Shown: one piece after another, positions 15,652 to 25,329 of the stretch
Position numbering within the stretch: the stretch's first letter is position 1
Layout: every line of letters starts with the position of its first letter
Origin: Hyphomicrobiales bacterium
Lineage (GTDB): Bacteria; Pseudomonadota; Alphaproteobacteria; Rhizobiales; Rhizobiaceae
DNA length: 61,195 nucleotides
NCBI GenBank assembly: GCA_900472575.1
Contig: UCIV01000002.1
Span: 1 to 61,195, forward strand
Reading direction: 5' to 3'
Translations under genes and position numbers: made by a program
The notes under the pieces: model-generated
The model's input: only the letters and a program-made list of their open reading frames with translations
Told to the model about the DNA's origin: nothing
Database searches by the model: none

Positions 15652-17784
15652 TTAAGCTGCAGTTGCCGATGCCGAGCCGAGCTTTACTGACGGCTCACGT
15701 CCCCAGACGCGAAGCTTGCCAAGCTCTTCGACAAAACTTGCCACAGTCGTGCCGCCGGAGAGCTCCAGAACACCCTCGTCAACGTCCTCCGCGATCCCGG
15801 CCTTTTCGAGCAATGGCAGGGCAACGTCGCTGTAGCCGATGAACTTGCAATGTTGGAACGCGTCTGCCACGAAATCCCGTGCTGTCGCCTCCTTCAGCAA
15901 ATCTTCCAAACCTGGATCGGATGGAAGGAGTGCGACAGCATCAAAGAGCACCGAGGGGCCACCGTCGATCATATGGTGCGCCTCGATGAAGCTGCCGTCG
16001 GAAGCTGTCACGCCGCCGACCTTTGGTGCGATGAGCTCGACCAAGCCCTTTTCTTTCAAGACAGCGCTCGTCAGAGCCGTCAACAGTTTTGCATCGACAC
16101 CGTCTGTAACGAGAATGCCCAGCTTGCGTCCTTCGAAACGCTTCGGCCCACGATCGACGATACTGAGCGCCGGAGACGGCTCAAGATCTTGTCGTGTTGC
16201 CACGGCCGCCGGTGCTGCCTTTGGCATGGCGGCCATTCCCAACCGATGAGCGACCTCGGAAGCGAGCGTCTCATCGATGTTGATCAGATGGGACACCATG
16301 CGCTCGCGGATCGCAACTGTCTCGACTTTGCTGAGTTCGAAGGTGAGCGCCATGATGATATGACGCTGTTCCGGCGGTGTTTGGCTGATGAAGAACTGTC
16401 GCGCCTGGCTGTAGTGATCCGCGAAACTTTCGGGACGGAGTTGCACCTTCGCGCCTGACTCCTCCGCTGGGAAGTGGCGATAGCCGCGCGATTTGCTTTC
16501 CCGCGGACCTTCTCCGAACGAGTTCGGTTCGTAATTCACCCGCCCGACTGGATTGCGCATTGCCATGTGACCGTCCTGCTGGAAATGCGCAAAGGGGCAC
16601 TTGGGGGCGTTGATCGGCAGATGGGTGAAGTTTGGGCCGCCAAGTCGCTTCAGTTGCGTATCGAGATAGGAGAAGTTACGGCCCTGCAAGAGCGGGTCAT
16701 TGCTGAAACCGATGCCCGGGGGAACGTTCTGCGTCATGAACGCGACCTGTTCTGTCTCGGCGAAGAAGTTGTCCGGCATGCGGTCCAACACCATTCGCCC
16801 GATCGGCTGTACAGGCAAGACCTCTTCCGGGATGATCTTGGTCGGGTCGAGGATGTCGAAATCGAAACTGTCGGCGAAGTCCTGATCGAAGAGCTGGACC
16901 CCGAGCTCCCATTCCGGAAAATTGCCTGATTGGACTGACTGCCAGAGATCGCGACGGTGGAAGTCAGGATCCGCGCCATTGATCTTAACCGCCTCGTTCC
17001 AGGCGACCGACTGAAGGCCGAGCTTCGGCTTCCAGTGAAACTTTACAAAGGTGGACTGGTCCTTGCCGTTGATGAAGCGGAACGTATGAACCCCAAATCC
17101 TTCCATGAAGCGCAGCGATCTTGGTATGGTCCGGTCGGACATGATCCACATGACCATGTTCATGCTTTCAGGTGTCAGACTGATGAAGTCCCAAAAATTG
17201 TCGTGCGCCGTTTGAGCCTGCGGGAAGGCGCGATCCGGCTCCTGCTTGGCCGCGTGGATGAGATCAGGAAACTTGATGGCGTCCTGGATGAAGAAGACCG
17301 GGATATTGTTGCCGACCAGATCCCAGTTGCCTTCTTTGGTGTACATCTTGACGGCAAAACCGCGGACGTCGCGCACGAGATCGGCCGACCCTTTGTTGCC
17401 GGCGACCGTGGAAAAGCGGACGAAAACTGGTGTCGTCTCACCAGCCCGCTGGAACACGTCTGCCCGGGTGTACTTAGCAAGAGACTGATACGTCTCGAAA
17501 TAGCCGTGCGCACCATACCCGCGCGCATGCACGACGCGCTCTGGAATTCGCTCGTGATCGAAATGGAAGATTTTTTCTCTGAAATGGAAGTCCTCCATCA
17601 AAGCGGGTCCGCGAGGACCTACACGCAATGTGTTCTGATCGTCGGCGACCGGAGCGCCTTGCGATGTCGTTAGCACTTCGAAGCCATCTTCGGCCGTCTG
17701 ATGAAGCTCGCCACCTTGGCCACGCGTGAGAGTTTGATCGTGGTTGGTGACTCGATCCGTTGATAATTGTGTCTTCTTGGCCAT
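15652..17784 (-). CDS. katE: Large-subunit catalase, HPII/KatE type
   Basis: This 710-residue clade 2 monofunctional haem catalase disproportionates hydrogen peroxide. The catalytic His is residue 86 in [12 protein letters not shown], and Asn159 lies in [11 protein letters not shown]. The proximal haem-ligand Tyr is residue 373 in RNFSYLDTQ. Beyond about residue 555 comes the flavodoxin/GATase1-like C-terminal domain ([15 protein letters not shown]) that distinguishes large catalases from the 480-residue forms. It is downstream of the ferritin-like DUF892 gene on the same strand, from which a terminator separates it. HPII enzymes usually serve stationary phase or general stress. Confidence 0.95.
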   Translation of the reverse strand: MAKKTQLSTDRVTNHDQTLTRGQGGELHQTAEDGFEVLTTSQGAPVADDQNTLRVGPRGPALMEDFHFREKIFHFDHERIPERVVHARGYGAHGYFETYQSLAKYTRADVFQRAGETTPVFVRFSTVAGNKGSADLVRDVRGFAVKMYTKEGNWDLVGNNIPVFFIQDAIKFPDLIHAAKQEPDRAFPQAQTAHDNFWDFISLTPESMNMVMWIMSDRTIPRSLRFMEGFGVHTFRFINGKDQSTFVKFHWKPKLGLQSVAWNEAVKINGADPDFHRRDLWQSVQSGNFPEWELGVQLFDQDFADSFDFDILDPTKIIPEEVLPVQPIGRMVLDRMPDNFFAETEQVAFMTQNVPPGIGFSNDPLLQGRNFSYLDTQLKRLGGPNFTHLPINAPKCPFAHFQQDGHMAMRNPVGRVNYEPNSFGEGPRESKSRGYRHFPAEESGAKVQLRPESFADHYSQARQFFISQTPPEQRHIIMALTFELSKVETVAIRERMVSHLINIDETLASEVAHRLGMAAMPKAAPAAVATRQDLEPSPALSIVDRGPKRFEGRKLGILVTDGVDAKLLTALTSAVLKEKGLVELIAPKVGGVTASDGSFIEAHHMIDGGPSVLFDAVALLPSDPGLEDLLKEATARDFVADAFQHCKFIGYSDVALPLLEKAGIAEDVDEGVLELSGGTTVASFVEELGKLRVWGREPSVKLGSASATAA

Positions 17785-17811
17785 TTGCCCGTCCTCATGT
17801 TAAAGAAACAG

Positions 17812-17835
17812 AAAAAGGCCGCCTTGCGGGCGGCC
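17812..17835 (-). terminator. Rho-independent terminator after DUF892 gene
   Basis: On the minus strand GGCCGCC (17835-17829) pairs with GGCGGCC (17823-17817) around a 5-base loop and is followed by five T. It separates the DUF892 gene from katE, so katE needs read-through or a promoter within the remaining 30 bases. Confidence 0.85.
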
Positions 17836-17853
17836 TCTCGTCATTCCGGTCAA

Positions 17854-18354
17854 TCAGGCAGCTTTCTTGCCCTTGTCGTTGGCGGAAGCTTTTGCCAGTG
17901 CCGTCAACTTCTTGTCGGTCGCCACTTCTTCCGACAAATTCTGTTCGAGTAGCGGCACTGCATCCTTCAGGCCGAGCTGTTCGGCCCATTCGATAAGGGT
18001 GCCGTAGCGCGCGATCTCATAATGTTCGACGGCCTGAGCAGACGAGATGAGACCGGCATCGAGCGCTGGCGATCCCTTGAACTCCTCGATGATCTCTTCG
18101 CCTTCGGCGATGATGCCCTGGATGGCTTCGCAGGTCTTGCCGCGTGCCGACTTGCCGAGAAGCTCGAACACCTGCTCAAGGCGCTCGATCTGTCCCTGAG
18201 TTTCTTCGCGATGCTGCAGGAAGCCTTCTTTCCCCTCCTCAGACTGCGAAGCACGCGCCATTTTCGGCAGCGCCTTCAGGATCTGCTTTTCTGCAAAGTA
18301 AATGTCTTTCAGCGTGTCCAGAAACAAGTCGTCGAGTGTCTTGGCGTTTGCCAT
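17854..18354 (-). CDS. Ferritin-like DUF892 protein (YciE/YciF type)
   Basis: This 166-residue four-helix ferritin-like protein begins KTLDDLFLDTLKDIYFAEKQ, the family signature. It has glutamate/histidine positions across the bundle (E..HYEIARYGTLIEWAEQLG) and a lysine-rich tail. DUF892 proteins are induced by osmotic and general stress; some bind di-iron sites. Encoding it beside KatE and a DUF883-like protein supports a general stress role. Confidence 0.9.
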   Translation of the reverse strand: MANAKTLDDLFLDTLKDIYFAEKQILKALPKMARASQSEEGKEGFLQHREETQGQIERLEQVFELLGKSARGKTCEAIQGIIAEGEEIIEEFKGSPALDAGLISSAQAVEHYEIARYGTLIEWAEQLGLKDAVPLLEQNLSEEVATDKKLTALAKASANDKGKKAA

Positions 18355-18528
18355 GTTTTACTCCATCGATTTTGAAATGACGCGTGTGGCGCCGACTGCG
18401 GCGCGGCCGCTGACGGCGTGGAATGTCTCATACGAATGAACGGTTCCCGTACGCCACCGTACCATGAACGCCGACCTGCGGCGTCTCGCCAGCTACCTCC
18501 CAACGGCGCGAGCGCCGGAGGCGCAAGA

Positions 18529-18867
18529 TCATCGTGTGATCCCGATCAGAAAGCCGACGAAGACCCCGATCCCGACTGCCTTCCAGGGATTCCTGCGGAT
18601 TTGAAAGCGAACTTCGTCTGCCGCCCGGTACCGAAGAGTATCGACCTCTTCTCTCAGTGCCGACAGTGTCTCCTTCGGCTCAACATAAGGGTCGTTACGA
18701 TGTTCAAGAACGGAATTCAGCGCCTGATCGACTCGTGGCGCATCCGAAGTGTGGAGCGGACCGGGAACTGGCGTAGAGGGACTACCAGCCGATACTGGAA
18801 TGGCCGGCTCCTTCGTTTCTAGATCCTCAACTCGTACGGGTGAGCTGAGATTAGGGTCGTGTGTCAT
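18529..18867 (-). CDS. DUF883-like (ElaB/YqjD-type) membrane-anchored protein
   Basis: This 112-residue protein has a disordered proline-rich N-terminus, an amphipathic region (TLSALREEVDTLRYRAADEV), and a C-terminal glycine-rich membrane anchor (NPWKAVGIGVFVGFLIGIT). That anchor follows the typical NPW motif of ElaB/YqjD proteins, which tether stationary-phase ribosomes to the inner membrane in enterobacteria. The start at 18867 has a GGAGGAG box; a longer start at 18957 lacks similarity. It is the upstream neighbour of the stress genes on this strand. Confidence 0.75.
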   Translation of the reverse strand: MTHDPNLSSPVRVEDLETKEPAIPVSAGSPSTPVPGPLHTSDAPRVDQALNSVLEHRNDPYVEPKETLSALREEVDTLRYRAADEVRFQIRRNPWKAVGIGVFVGFLIGITR

Positions 18868-18962
18868 AGCGCTCTTCTCCTCCTCGCGACGCCGCGGCGT
18901 TAATCCACTGCCTTGGACTGAAGAGGCTAAGCACTGATGCTGACAATTGTTCCACATGCTGA

Positions 18963-19184
18963 CGCGGCATTCTGCGGACGTACGGTATGGGCGCGTTTAG
19001 TGGTAAGGGGTCGACCAGTGCGGGACTGGACCAGCTTCTCGAGCGGATGGAGTGTGCTGAGTTTGACCTCATAGCTGTTGGTCGAGCGCTCATTGCTGAT
19101 CCTGCCTGGGTCAAGAAGGTAAGATCGGGTGATTGGGCAGAGATTAAGGGCTTCGACGCTGCCACACTTGCTGAACTGGTGTGA
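18963..19184 (+). pseudogene. Old yellow enzyme C-terminal remnant
   Basis: The frame ends FDLIAVGRALIADPAWVKKV, then RSGDWAEIKGFDAATLAEL and a stop, the C-terminus of NADH:flavin oxidoreductase/old yellow enzyme proteins. The catalytic barrel is missing; only about 55 residues remain. Confidence 0.7.
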
Positions 19185-19343
19185 GCTGTAGTTGTATTTC
19201 TGCAGTGGCGGACTGACCAGATTTGGTCCACGTAAACGTGCCTAACGCCGCTGCGAAGGATAGCAGCTCCGCTAAGTGCGGCCAGCCACTTTGGACTGGC
19301 CGCACTTAGCTCGCGGTATGCATCACTGATACCTGACGGCGTT

Positions 19344-19828
19344 TTACACAGCTGGTTTGAGTGGCAACGTCGCGCGAATCCCTGCTATGACTTGGTCGAC
19401 GACCCGCTCTAATTCGTCACGCGTCGCACCGTCTCTAGCCTGCACGGAAAGCCCCTGCAGCACGGTCACGAGATAGCGGGCGAGGGTCTCAGCGCGAGCC
19501 GGATCCATCCAGCGAAGCAGGGCTTGGGAGATTTCGTGCCGCATATCGTCTCGCCGCGCGGTCAATTCTCCAACTAGCTCGGAATGTTCTGGCGCACTCT
19601 GCAGCATTCCACTCGACACCATACAACCTCGTTCCCTCTCAGTTGATGTCACCGCGGCCACTGCGTTGCGCAGCATGCTCTCGACAGCTTGTGGCACATC
19701 TGTCGCGACGCCGAGATCGGTCAGTGCACCCTGTATCCCAAAATAGTGGTCCAGCGCCTCACGGTACAGTCCTGCTTTGCTGCAGAACGCGGCGTAGAGA
19801 CTCGGCGGAGCAATGCCAAGACAACGTG
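19344..19828 (-). pseudogene. TetR regulator lacking its N-terminal HTH start
   Basis: The readable protein begins inside the DNA-binding domain, at the recognition helix (IAPPSLYAAFCSKAGLYREA), and then contains a complete TetR ligand domain to PLKPAV. The first 30-35 residues of the helix-turn-helix are lost. Residues upstream of IAPP are unrelated and have no ribosome site. Junction DNA near 19830 joins it back to back with another TetR fragment. Confidence 0.65.
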
Positions 19829-19835
19829 TGTTGAA

Positions 19836-20126
19836 AAAAAGCCCGTACATGATTCGTTAGTTGCCGCGGCGTGCAAAAACTGGGAGATCAACAAGGCGCA
19901 TACCAACGAGGATGTCGGGATCATAGAGGCAATCGTGAGGGACGGGATGAAATCCGGCGAATTCCGAGCCGCGGATCCAAGGCGTGAAGCTAGAAACGTA
20001 ATGACTGCGTTCACGCCATTCTATCACCCTGTGCTCGTTGAACAGTCGGTCCGCGATGGCAACGATACCGGAGCACGTCTTCACGACCAGATCACGTTCT
20101 TATTAGGGCGCTGGCCGGTTCCATAA
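19836..20126 (+). pseudogene. TetR regulator C-terminal fragment
   Basis: The plus-strand frame from KPVHDSLVAAACKNWEINKA to FLLGRWPVP, with IVRDGMKSGEFRAADPRREA in the middle, resembles the ligand domain of a TetR repressor. The DNA-binding half is absent. It starts within about 10 bases of the other TetR fragment's break. Confidence 0.6.
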
Positions 20127-20343
20127 CTGGTGGGCATCATCAGTTGTAAACGAATGCTGGCTACCCGTGGAATGCCCTTAGCAACCGTATGCGCTGGTGC
20201 CCAATTCCTATCCCCCTCGGCGAAGGCTTCGGGTCGATGGTTGAGACTGGGAGGGTTGGTTGATGCGGGATAAACTATGGACCCACCTAACTTTTTGTTT
20301 TTGCGATTCCGGGAACTCAGAGCTGAGAAAGTCAGCTTCTTTT

Positions 20344-21789
20344 CTACTCAACCAATTTTCTTGCGGCTCGCGCTAACGAACTTGCAGCCTCCGATAGGAC
20401 TTCAGGCGCAAAACCAGAGAAGCCGAGAACGAATGCTTCGATGCCGGTCGTCACGGTTTGCGTCTCAGACAATAACAACGCCTCGACCCCAGCCTCGGCG
20501 CGGATCTTGCGGCCAACGTCACTCGCAAGGTTTGAAGCTAAGCGGACAATCATATGCAAGCCCTGCTCAGGCACAATGGGTGTGAGCACACCGGCAGCTT
20601 CCTCGATAAGGATCCTTGCAATCCGGTCGCGCGAGTGGCGGTATTGCTTTCGCATTCGGCGCAGATGGGCCGAGACGGTGCCATTGGACATTAGATCCGC
20701 GAGGGCGTCCTGCATAAACGCGGGCGGAAACCGGTCTATGGCGGCGCGGGCAGCCAGGACTCGGCCGAGAACGTCCGGCGGCACCACGACGTAGCCAATC
20801 CGTAATGCAGGAAACAAGGTTTTTGCAAAGGTTCCGAGATAGATTACCCTCGTGGATGAAAGGCCGGCAAGCGCCGTAAGCGGTCTCCCGGTATACCGGA
20901 ATTCGCTATCGTAGTCGTCTTCCAACACCCACGCGCTTGCATTTTCGGCCCAGTCGAGAAGTTCTACGCGACGGCTCATAGACATCCTGACCCCCGACGG
21001 GAACTGATGCGAAGGCGTAACATACGCTGCCTTCGCATCAGGTGCGCGTTGGCGGCCAGCACGAATATCTAGCCCTTCTTCATCTACATTAATGGGAACG
21101 GGAACGGCACCAGAAGCCAAGAGTGTGGTACGAGCAGCCGCATACCCGGGTTCTTCCATCCAGACACGGTCTCCGGGCTCAACCAGTGCATCCATGCATA
21201 GACGTAAACCGTGCTGAGTGCCGCTGACTATAACAATGCAATCAGGATCGCAGCGCAAGCCTCGGTCGATCGCGAGGGCGGCGGCAATCTGTCGGCGTAA
21301 ATGCAGGCTGCCACGCGGATCCCCATAGCCGAGATCGAAGGGATCAGCGTCAGAAATACGCCGACGACTTGCTGCGGCCAGACGGTTAAGGAGCGCCGGT
21401 TCCACACGTGGCTGACCAAGCGCAAACGGTTTCTTAGGACCGGCAGGGGAGCGGGGCTCAATCACGGGCGTTACGTTAATGTTTGCCTGCAGAGGCGGGA
21501 CGGGGGCGACAAAGGTGCCGGAACCGTGGCGGGCTTCGGCAAGTCCGTCGCTCACCAATAGCTCATATGCAGCTACGATGGTATTGCGGCCGATACCGAT
21601 CTGACGCGACAGAGCCCGGCTGGACGGCAGAGCCGTACCGGAGGGTAGGAGGCCGTCGAGTATTGCTATGCGTAGCGCGCTATGCACCCGCTGCGCTTGA
21701 TTACGGATTAACGGATCGAGACGAAGCTGTTCCATCGGGCCGGTCGCAATGACCGGTCCGAAAGTTTCGAGCTTTGAGGTGGTTGGCAT
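20344..21789 (-). CDS. MocR-type (PdxR-like) GntR/aminotransferase regulator
   Basis: This 481-residue protein combines an N-terminal GntR winged helix (about 10-80; SALRIAILDGLLPSGTALPS, then LSRQIGIGRNTIVAAYELL) with a class I aminotransferase domain. The PLP lysine lies in GTFAKTLFPALRIGY. MocR proteins such as PdxR use PLP to sense B6 or amino compounds. It is divergent from a flavin/PLP-oxidase-fold gene 80 bases away, the usual target geometry. The ATG at 21789 is preferred; a GTG at 21822 is an alternative. Confidence 0.88.
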   Translation of the reverse strand: MPTTSKLETFGPVIATGPMEQLRLDPLIRNQAQRVHSALRIAILDGLLPSGTALPSSRALSRQIGIGRNTIVAAYELLVSDGLAEARHGSGTFVAPVPPLQANINVTPVIEPRSPAGPKKPFALGQPRVEPALLNRLAAASRRRISDADPFDLGYGDPRGSLHLRRQIAAALAIDRGLRCDPDCIVIVSGTQHGLRLCMDALVEPGDRVWMEEPGYAAARTTLLASGAVPVPINVDEEGLDIRAGRQRAPDAKAAYVTPSHQFPSGVRMSMSRRVELLDWAENASAWVLEDDYDSEFRYTGRPLTALAGLSSTRVIYLGTFAKTLFPALRIGYVVVPPDVLGRVLAARAAIDRFPPAFMQDALADLMSNGTVSAHLRRMRKQYRHSRDRIARILIEEAAGVLTPIVPEQGLHMIVRLASNLASDVGRKIRAEAGVEALLLSETQTVTTGIEAFVLGFSGFAPEVLSEAASSLARAARKLVE

Positions 21790-21869
21790 GTTTTGTCTCA
21801 AACTGGACCTAGATGAAACCACTCTACCTGTGTGAGGTGGTCACAACAATCATTGTGAGGAACCGGTTC

Positions 21870-22586
21870 ATGCCCCAGCAGCCTTCAGTAAACTACCTCG
21901 TTGATCCCATAAACAAGGTCAAACGTCGCCATGATCGCGGCTTTTACGATCAAGCCACGGTGCATCAACTGCTGGATTCCGCTGCGCTTGCTCATGTCTC
22001 CTACGTGATCGATGGGCAGCCCTTCTGCACTCCAACTCTCTTCTGGCGCGAGGAAACGCGTCTCTATTGGCATGGCAGCAGTGCGAGCAGGATGTTACGC
22101 AATCTTTCAAAAGGGGAGCCTGCATGCCTTACCGTCACACATTTCGACAGTATCGTCTTGGCGCGCTCGGGCTTCAACCATTCCGCCGATTACCGCGCGG
22201 TGATGGCTTTCGGAAAGGCTCGCCTGGTGACAGATGCGCTCGAAAAGGATCGCGCACTGACGATGATGGTGGACCGGTTCTTCCCAGAGAGGACTGCTGG
22301 CCTCCGAGCGACGACTAGACAAGAGACGAAGGCGACGGCGGTGATCGTAATGGAAATCGAAAAGGCTTCAGCCAAGATCCGTGCGAAAGGCGTTATTGAT
22401 GACGAGGAGGATTATGCCCTGCCTGTCTATGCCGAACGCCTGCCAATCCGCACGGTGATTGGTGGCCCCGAGCCTTGTCCCCGCATTAGGCCTGGTGTTG
22501 AGCGCCCGACGACGCTTGGGTCATATCGTGAGGGGCGGCTTCTTGAAGAGGCTTTGCTAGAAGCCCACGGGCTCACCTACGGCTAA
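21870..22586 (+). CDS. Pyridoxamine-phosphate-oxidase-fold FMN-binding protein
   Basis: This 238-residue split-barrel protein is of the Pyridox_ox_2 type. It begins RRHDRGFYDQATVHQLLDSA and continues with HVSYVIDGQPFCTPTLFWRE and LYWHGSSASRMLRNL. The RxxxR..YD..T...IL pattern is typical of flavin-nucleotide-binding proteins near MocR genes. It may oxidise or reduce a cofactor-like substrate; the exact activity is open. A TGAGG box precedes the ATG by 9 bases. Confidence 0.85.
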   Translation: MPQQPSVNYLVDPINKVKRRHDRGFYDQATVHQLLDSAALAHVSYVIDGQPFCTPTLFWREETRLYWHGSSASRMLRNLSKGEPACLTVTHFDSIVLARSGFNHSADYRAVMAFGKARLVTDALEKDRALTMMVDRFFPERTAGLRATTRQETKATAVIVMEIEKASAKIRAKGVIDDEEDYALPVYAERLPIRTVIGGPEPCPRIRPGVERPTTLGSYREGRLLEEALLEAHGLTYG

Positions 22587-22613
22587 AGCCCCGCAAGGCC
22601 CCATCAGCTTGAG

Positions 22614-22790
22614 ATGGACGTCGGTGACGTGGCACGCTCACTTGCAATGATGACGCCAGCGCAGGCGCAGGGACCGATCCTAAGCGTAGGAAGGGCGGCA
22701 AGACTTGTTGCTCGATGTTCGGCCGAGGCTCATCGGAACGAGGACATGGGTTACCGCAACATTGCGCAGCGTCTCATCGATGCGCAATAA
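22614..22790 (+). CDS. Hypothetical 58-residue protein
   Basis: An uninterrupted frame, MDVGDVARSLAMMTPAQAQ then RAARLVARCSAEAHRNEDMG, is soluble and helical with plausible codon use, but has a poor ribosome site. It could be read through from the upstream gene 27 bases away. No family recognised. Confidence 0.3.
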   Translation: MDVGDVARSLAMMTPAQAQGPILSVGRAARLVARCSAEAHRNEDMGYRNIAQRLIDAQ

Positions 22791-23262
22791 TTTGATCCTG
22801 ATCGACTAAATCAAAGAAAACTTGTTGCCCGTCGCCATGATTTTCATGTGGTTATCAATAACTTGGAGTATGCTGAAACGTCAAGTTGGCCGGATTGGTT
22901 TATGGCAAAATGCAGCTTTGTATTCCTCGTGCCGATTACTATGCACCACCGTGATGATCTGATGGAAGCTGAGGGAACGTGACGCTACAGGAAGCGAGCC
23001 CCATCCTGCGGTGCCTGACGTAGATCACGAAGAATAGCATGCACCCGGCGCGATACTCCAGATAGATATAATAGCGATGCGCCAGCTGCGATCAGACAGT
23101 ACTTCTTATGGTGTTGAACACCGGGGCAAGCAGATGGGAGCTGCTCGACCCATCGCTGTTGCCGTCGACCGAAATCAGCAAATGGATGAGCCCCGATCTT
23201 CCCTACATAAAAAGCAGGCCAACGATATCGGCCTGCCTTGGGATTCACTGCCACCTGATTCG
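22791..23262. other. Gene-free stretch
   Basis: No credible gene. A minus-strand frame near 22985-23110 is faintly toxin-like in composition but lacks a start and conserved motif. Confidence 0.4.
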
Positions 23263-24462
23263 TCACGCGTTCAGATAACGTTCCGCCAGCCTTGCCCACA
23301 TGGCCGCGCCGATCGTTAGGTTTTCATCGTTGAAATCGTATTTCGACGAATGCAGGATCGGCGAGCCTTTGCCGTTGCCCAGACGCAGGAAACTGCCGGG
23401 GCGGTGGTGGAGGAAATAGGCAAAATCTTCGCTGCCTGGAAGCGGCGGGCAGATGGACACGTTGTCGCTGCCGACCAGTTCCTGCGCTACTTCATTGGCA
23501 AAGGCGGTTTCCGCTTCGGAGTTGATGACGACCGGATAACCGTATTCATATTCGATGTCTGCCGTCGCGCCATGGCCTTCGGCCACGCTTGCAGTCAGCT
23601 TGCGAATGCGCTCCTCAATAAGCTCCGCCACGGCTGGGTCGAAATAGCGGACGCTCATCGAGATCTTTGCAGTGTTCGGGATGACGTTGGACGCTTCGCC
23701 CGCATGAATGGTGCTGACGGTCAGAACGGCTGTCTCGGTCGGATCGACATTGCGTGATACGACTGACTGCAGCGTCATGACGAGATTGCATGCGATCAGA
23801 ACCGGGTCTATCGTCAGATGCGGACGCGATGCATGGCCACCCTTGCCGTTTATGGTGATCCTGACCGTGTTGCCGCCCGCCATGATCGCACCGGGCCGTG
23901 TCAACAGCGCCCCCGCCGGCATGCCCGGATGGTTGTGCAGGCCGAAGATGGCATCGATCGGAAAGCGCGCAAACAGCCCGTCGGCGATCATTTTCTGCGC
24001 ACCGCTTTCCTTGCCTGCCTCTTCTGCCGGCTGGAAGATGAGTGTGACCGTGCCGTTGAAACGCCTGGTGCGGGCCAAATATTCGGCAGCACCCAGAAGC
24101 ATGGTCGTGTGGCCGTCATGGCCGCAGGCATGCATTTTGCCGGAAATCGTGCTTGCATATGAAGCGCCGGTTTCTTCCAGAATAGGAAGCGCATCCATGT
24201 CGGCGCGGATGCCGATGCTTTTCGTGCCGGTGCCGTTTTTCAGGGTGGCGACAACACCGTGGCCACCGACGTTACGACTCACTTCGTAACCCCAGCCTTC
24301 CAACTTGTCGGCCACGTAGCGTGCCGTCTGTGCCTCCTCGAAGGAGAGTTCAGGGTGAGCGTGCAGATGATGGCGGGTTGCCTTCAGTTCGGCTTCCATC
24401 GCGTCGAAATCGGCAACGCGGGCATATAGATTGTCTTTGGGCAGATTGTCTTGGGTGGGCAT
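23263..24462 (-). CDS. M20 family amidohydrolase (hippurate hydrolase-like)
   Basis: This 399-residue metallopeptidase removes acyl groups from amino acids (N-acyl-amino acid or hippurate hydrolase class). Metal and catalytic motifs are HAHPELSFEE, ACGHDGHTTMLLGAA, the PAEEAG pair, and GLHNHPGMPAG; the dimerisation domain lies around residues 190-310. It is the last gene after an amino-acid-type ABC operon, with a terminator hairpin in between, so its expression may be partly separate. The context suggests that the imported compound is an N-acyl amino acid. Confidence 0.92.
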   Translation of the reverse strand: MPTQDNLPKDNLYARVADFDAMEAELKATRHHLHAHPELSFEEAQTARYVADKLEGWGYEVSRNVGGHGVVATLKNGTGTKSIGIRADMDALPILEETGASYASTISGKMHACGHDGHTTMLLGAAEYLARTRRFNGTVTLIFQPAEEAGKESGAQKMIADGLFARFPIDAIFGLHNHPGMPAGALLTRPGAIMAGGNTVRITINGKGGHASRPHLTIDPVLIACNLVMTLQSVVSRNVDPTETAVLTVSTIHAGEASNVIPNTAKISMSVRYFDPAVAELIEERIRKLTASVAEGHGATADIEYEYGYPVVINSEAETAFANEVAQELVGSDNVSICPPLPGSEDFAYFLHHRPGSFLRLGNGKGSPILHSSKYDFNDENLTIGAAMWARLAERYLNA

Positions 24463-24489
24463 CGCTTATCCAGACTTTTCGAAATCAAA

Positions 24490-24516
24490 CAAAAGACCCC
24501 GGCGTTTCGGCCGGGG
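24490..24516 (-). terminator. Rho-independent terminator between ATPase and M20 gene
   Basis: On the minus strand CCCCGGC (24516-24510) pairs with GCCGGGG (24503-24497) around a 6-base loop, followed by TCTTTTGTTTG. Confidence 0.75.
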
Positions 24517-24534
24517 CTAGGCGGGGAGGAGCTT

Positions 24535-25329
24535 CTAAAGGAAACGCGACAGGAAGGCCTGCGTGCGTGGATGCTGCGGGTTGCCGATCACCTCTTCCGG
24601 CTTGCCCTGCTCGACGATGACGCCACCATCCATGAAGACCACGCGGTCGGCAGCCTCCCTGGCAAAGCCGATCTCGTGGGTAACGACGATCATGGTCAGG
24701 CCCTGTTTCGCCAAGTCCTTCATCGTCGCCAGCACTTCGCCGACGAGTTCCGGATCGAGTGCGGAGGTCGGCTCGTCGAACAGCATCAGTTTCGGCTTGA
24801 TCGCCAAGGCACGGGCAATCGCCACACGCTGCTGCTGGCCACCGGAAAGCTGGCGCGGATAGTTATCCGCCTTTTCCAACAGGCCAACGCGCTGCAGCAG
24901 GCCTTTCGCCGTCTCGATGGCTTCCTTGCGGTTATGGCCATGAACGCCGACCGGAGCCTCGATGATGTTCTGCAGCACCGTCATGTGCGGGTAGAGGTTG
25001 AACTGCTGGAACACCATGCCGATCTTGCGGCGCTGCTTGGCGATACCATTGGCGGAAAGCTTTTCCAGTCGGTCATTCTTGACCCGGTAGCCGATCTGGT
25101 CGCCATCCACCTCGATAAAGCCCTTCTGGATGGCTTCGAGGTGGTTGATGCAGCGCAGAAAAGTCGACTTGCCCGAGCCGGACGGCCCAAGGATCACCAC
25201 GACTTCTCCTGACATGACATCGAGATCGATCCCTTTCAGGACTTCCAGATGCTCGTAGGCCTTGTGAACGTTGCGGGCCTGAACGAGAGGCTTTGTATTA
25301 ATGCCATCTGGTTGAACAAATGCGGTCAA
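24535..25329 (-). CDS. Amino-acid ABC transporter ATP-binding protein
   Basis: This 264-residue polar-amino-acid (GlnQ/HisP-class) ATPase has Walker [10 protein letters not shown] (near residue 50), signature [15 protein letters not shown] and Walker [14 protein letters not shown]. It begins with TTG at 25329, four bases overlapping the permease stop; GGAGG sits 7 bases upstream and no ATG occurs before Walker A. It powers uptake through the adjacent permease. Confidence 0.93.
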   Translation of the reverse strand: MTAFVQPDGINTKPLVQARNVHKAYEHLEVLKGIDLDVMSGEVVVILGPSGSGKSTFLRCINHLEAIQKGFIEVDGDQIGYRVKNDRLEKLSANGIAKQRRKIGMVFQQFNLYPHMTVLQNIIEAPVGVHGHNRKEAIETAKGLLQRVGLLEKADNYPRQLSGGQQQRVAIARALAIKPKLMLFDEPTSALDPELVGEVLATMKDLAKQGLTMIVVTHEIGFAREAADRVVFMDGGVIVEQGKPEEVIGNPQHPRTQAFLSRFL

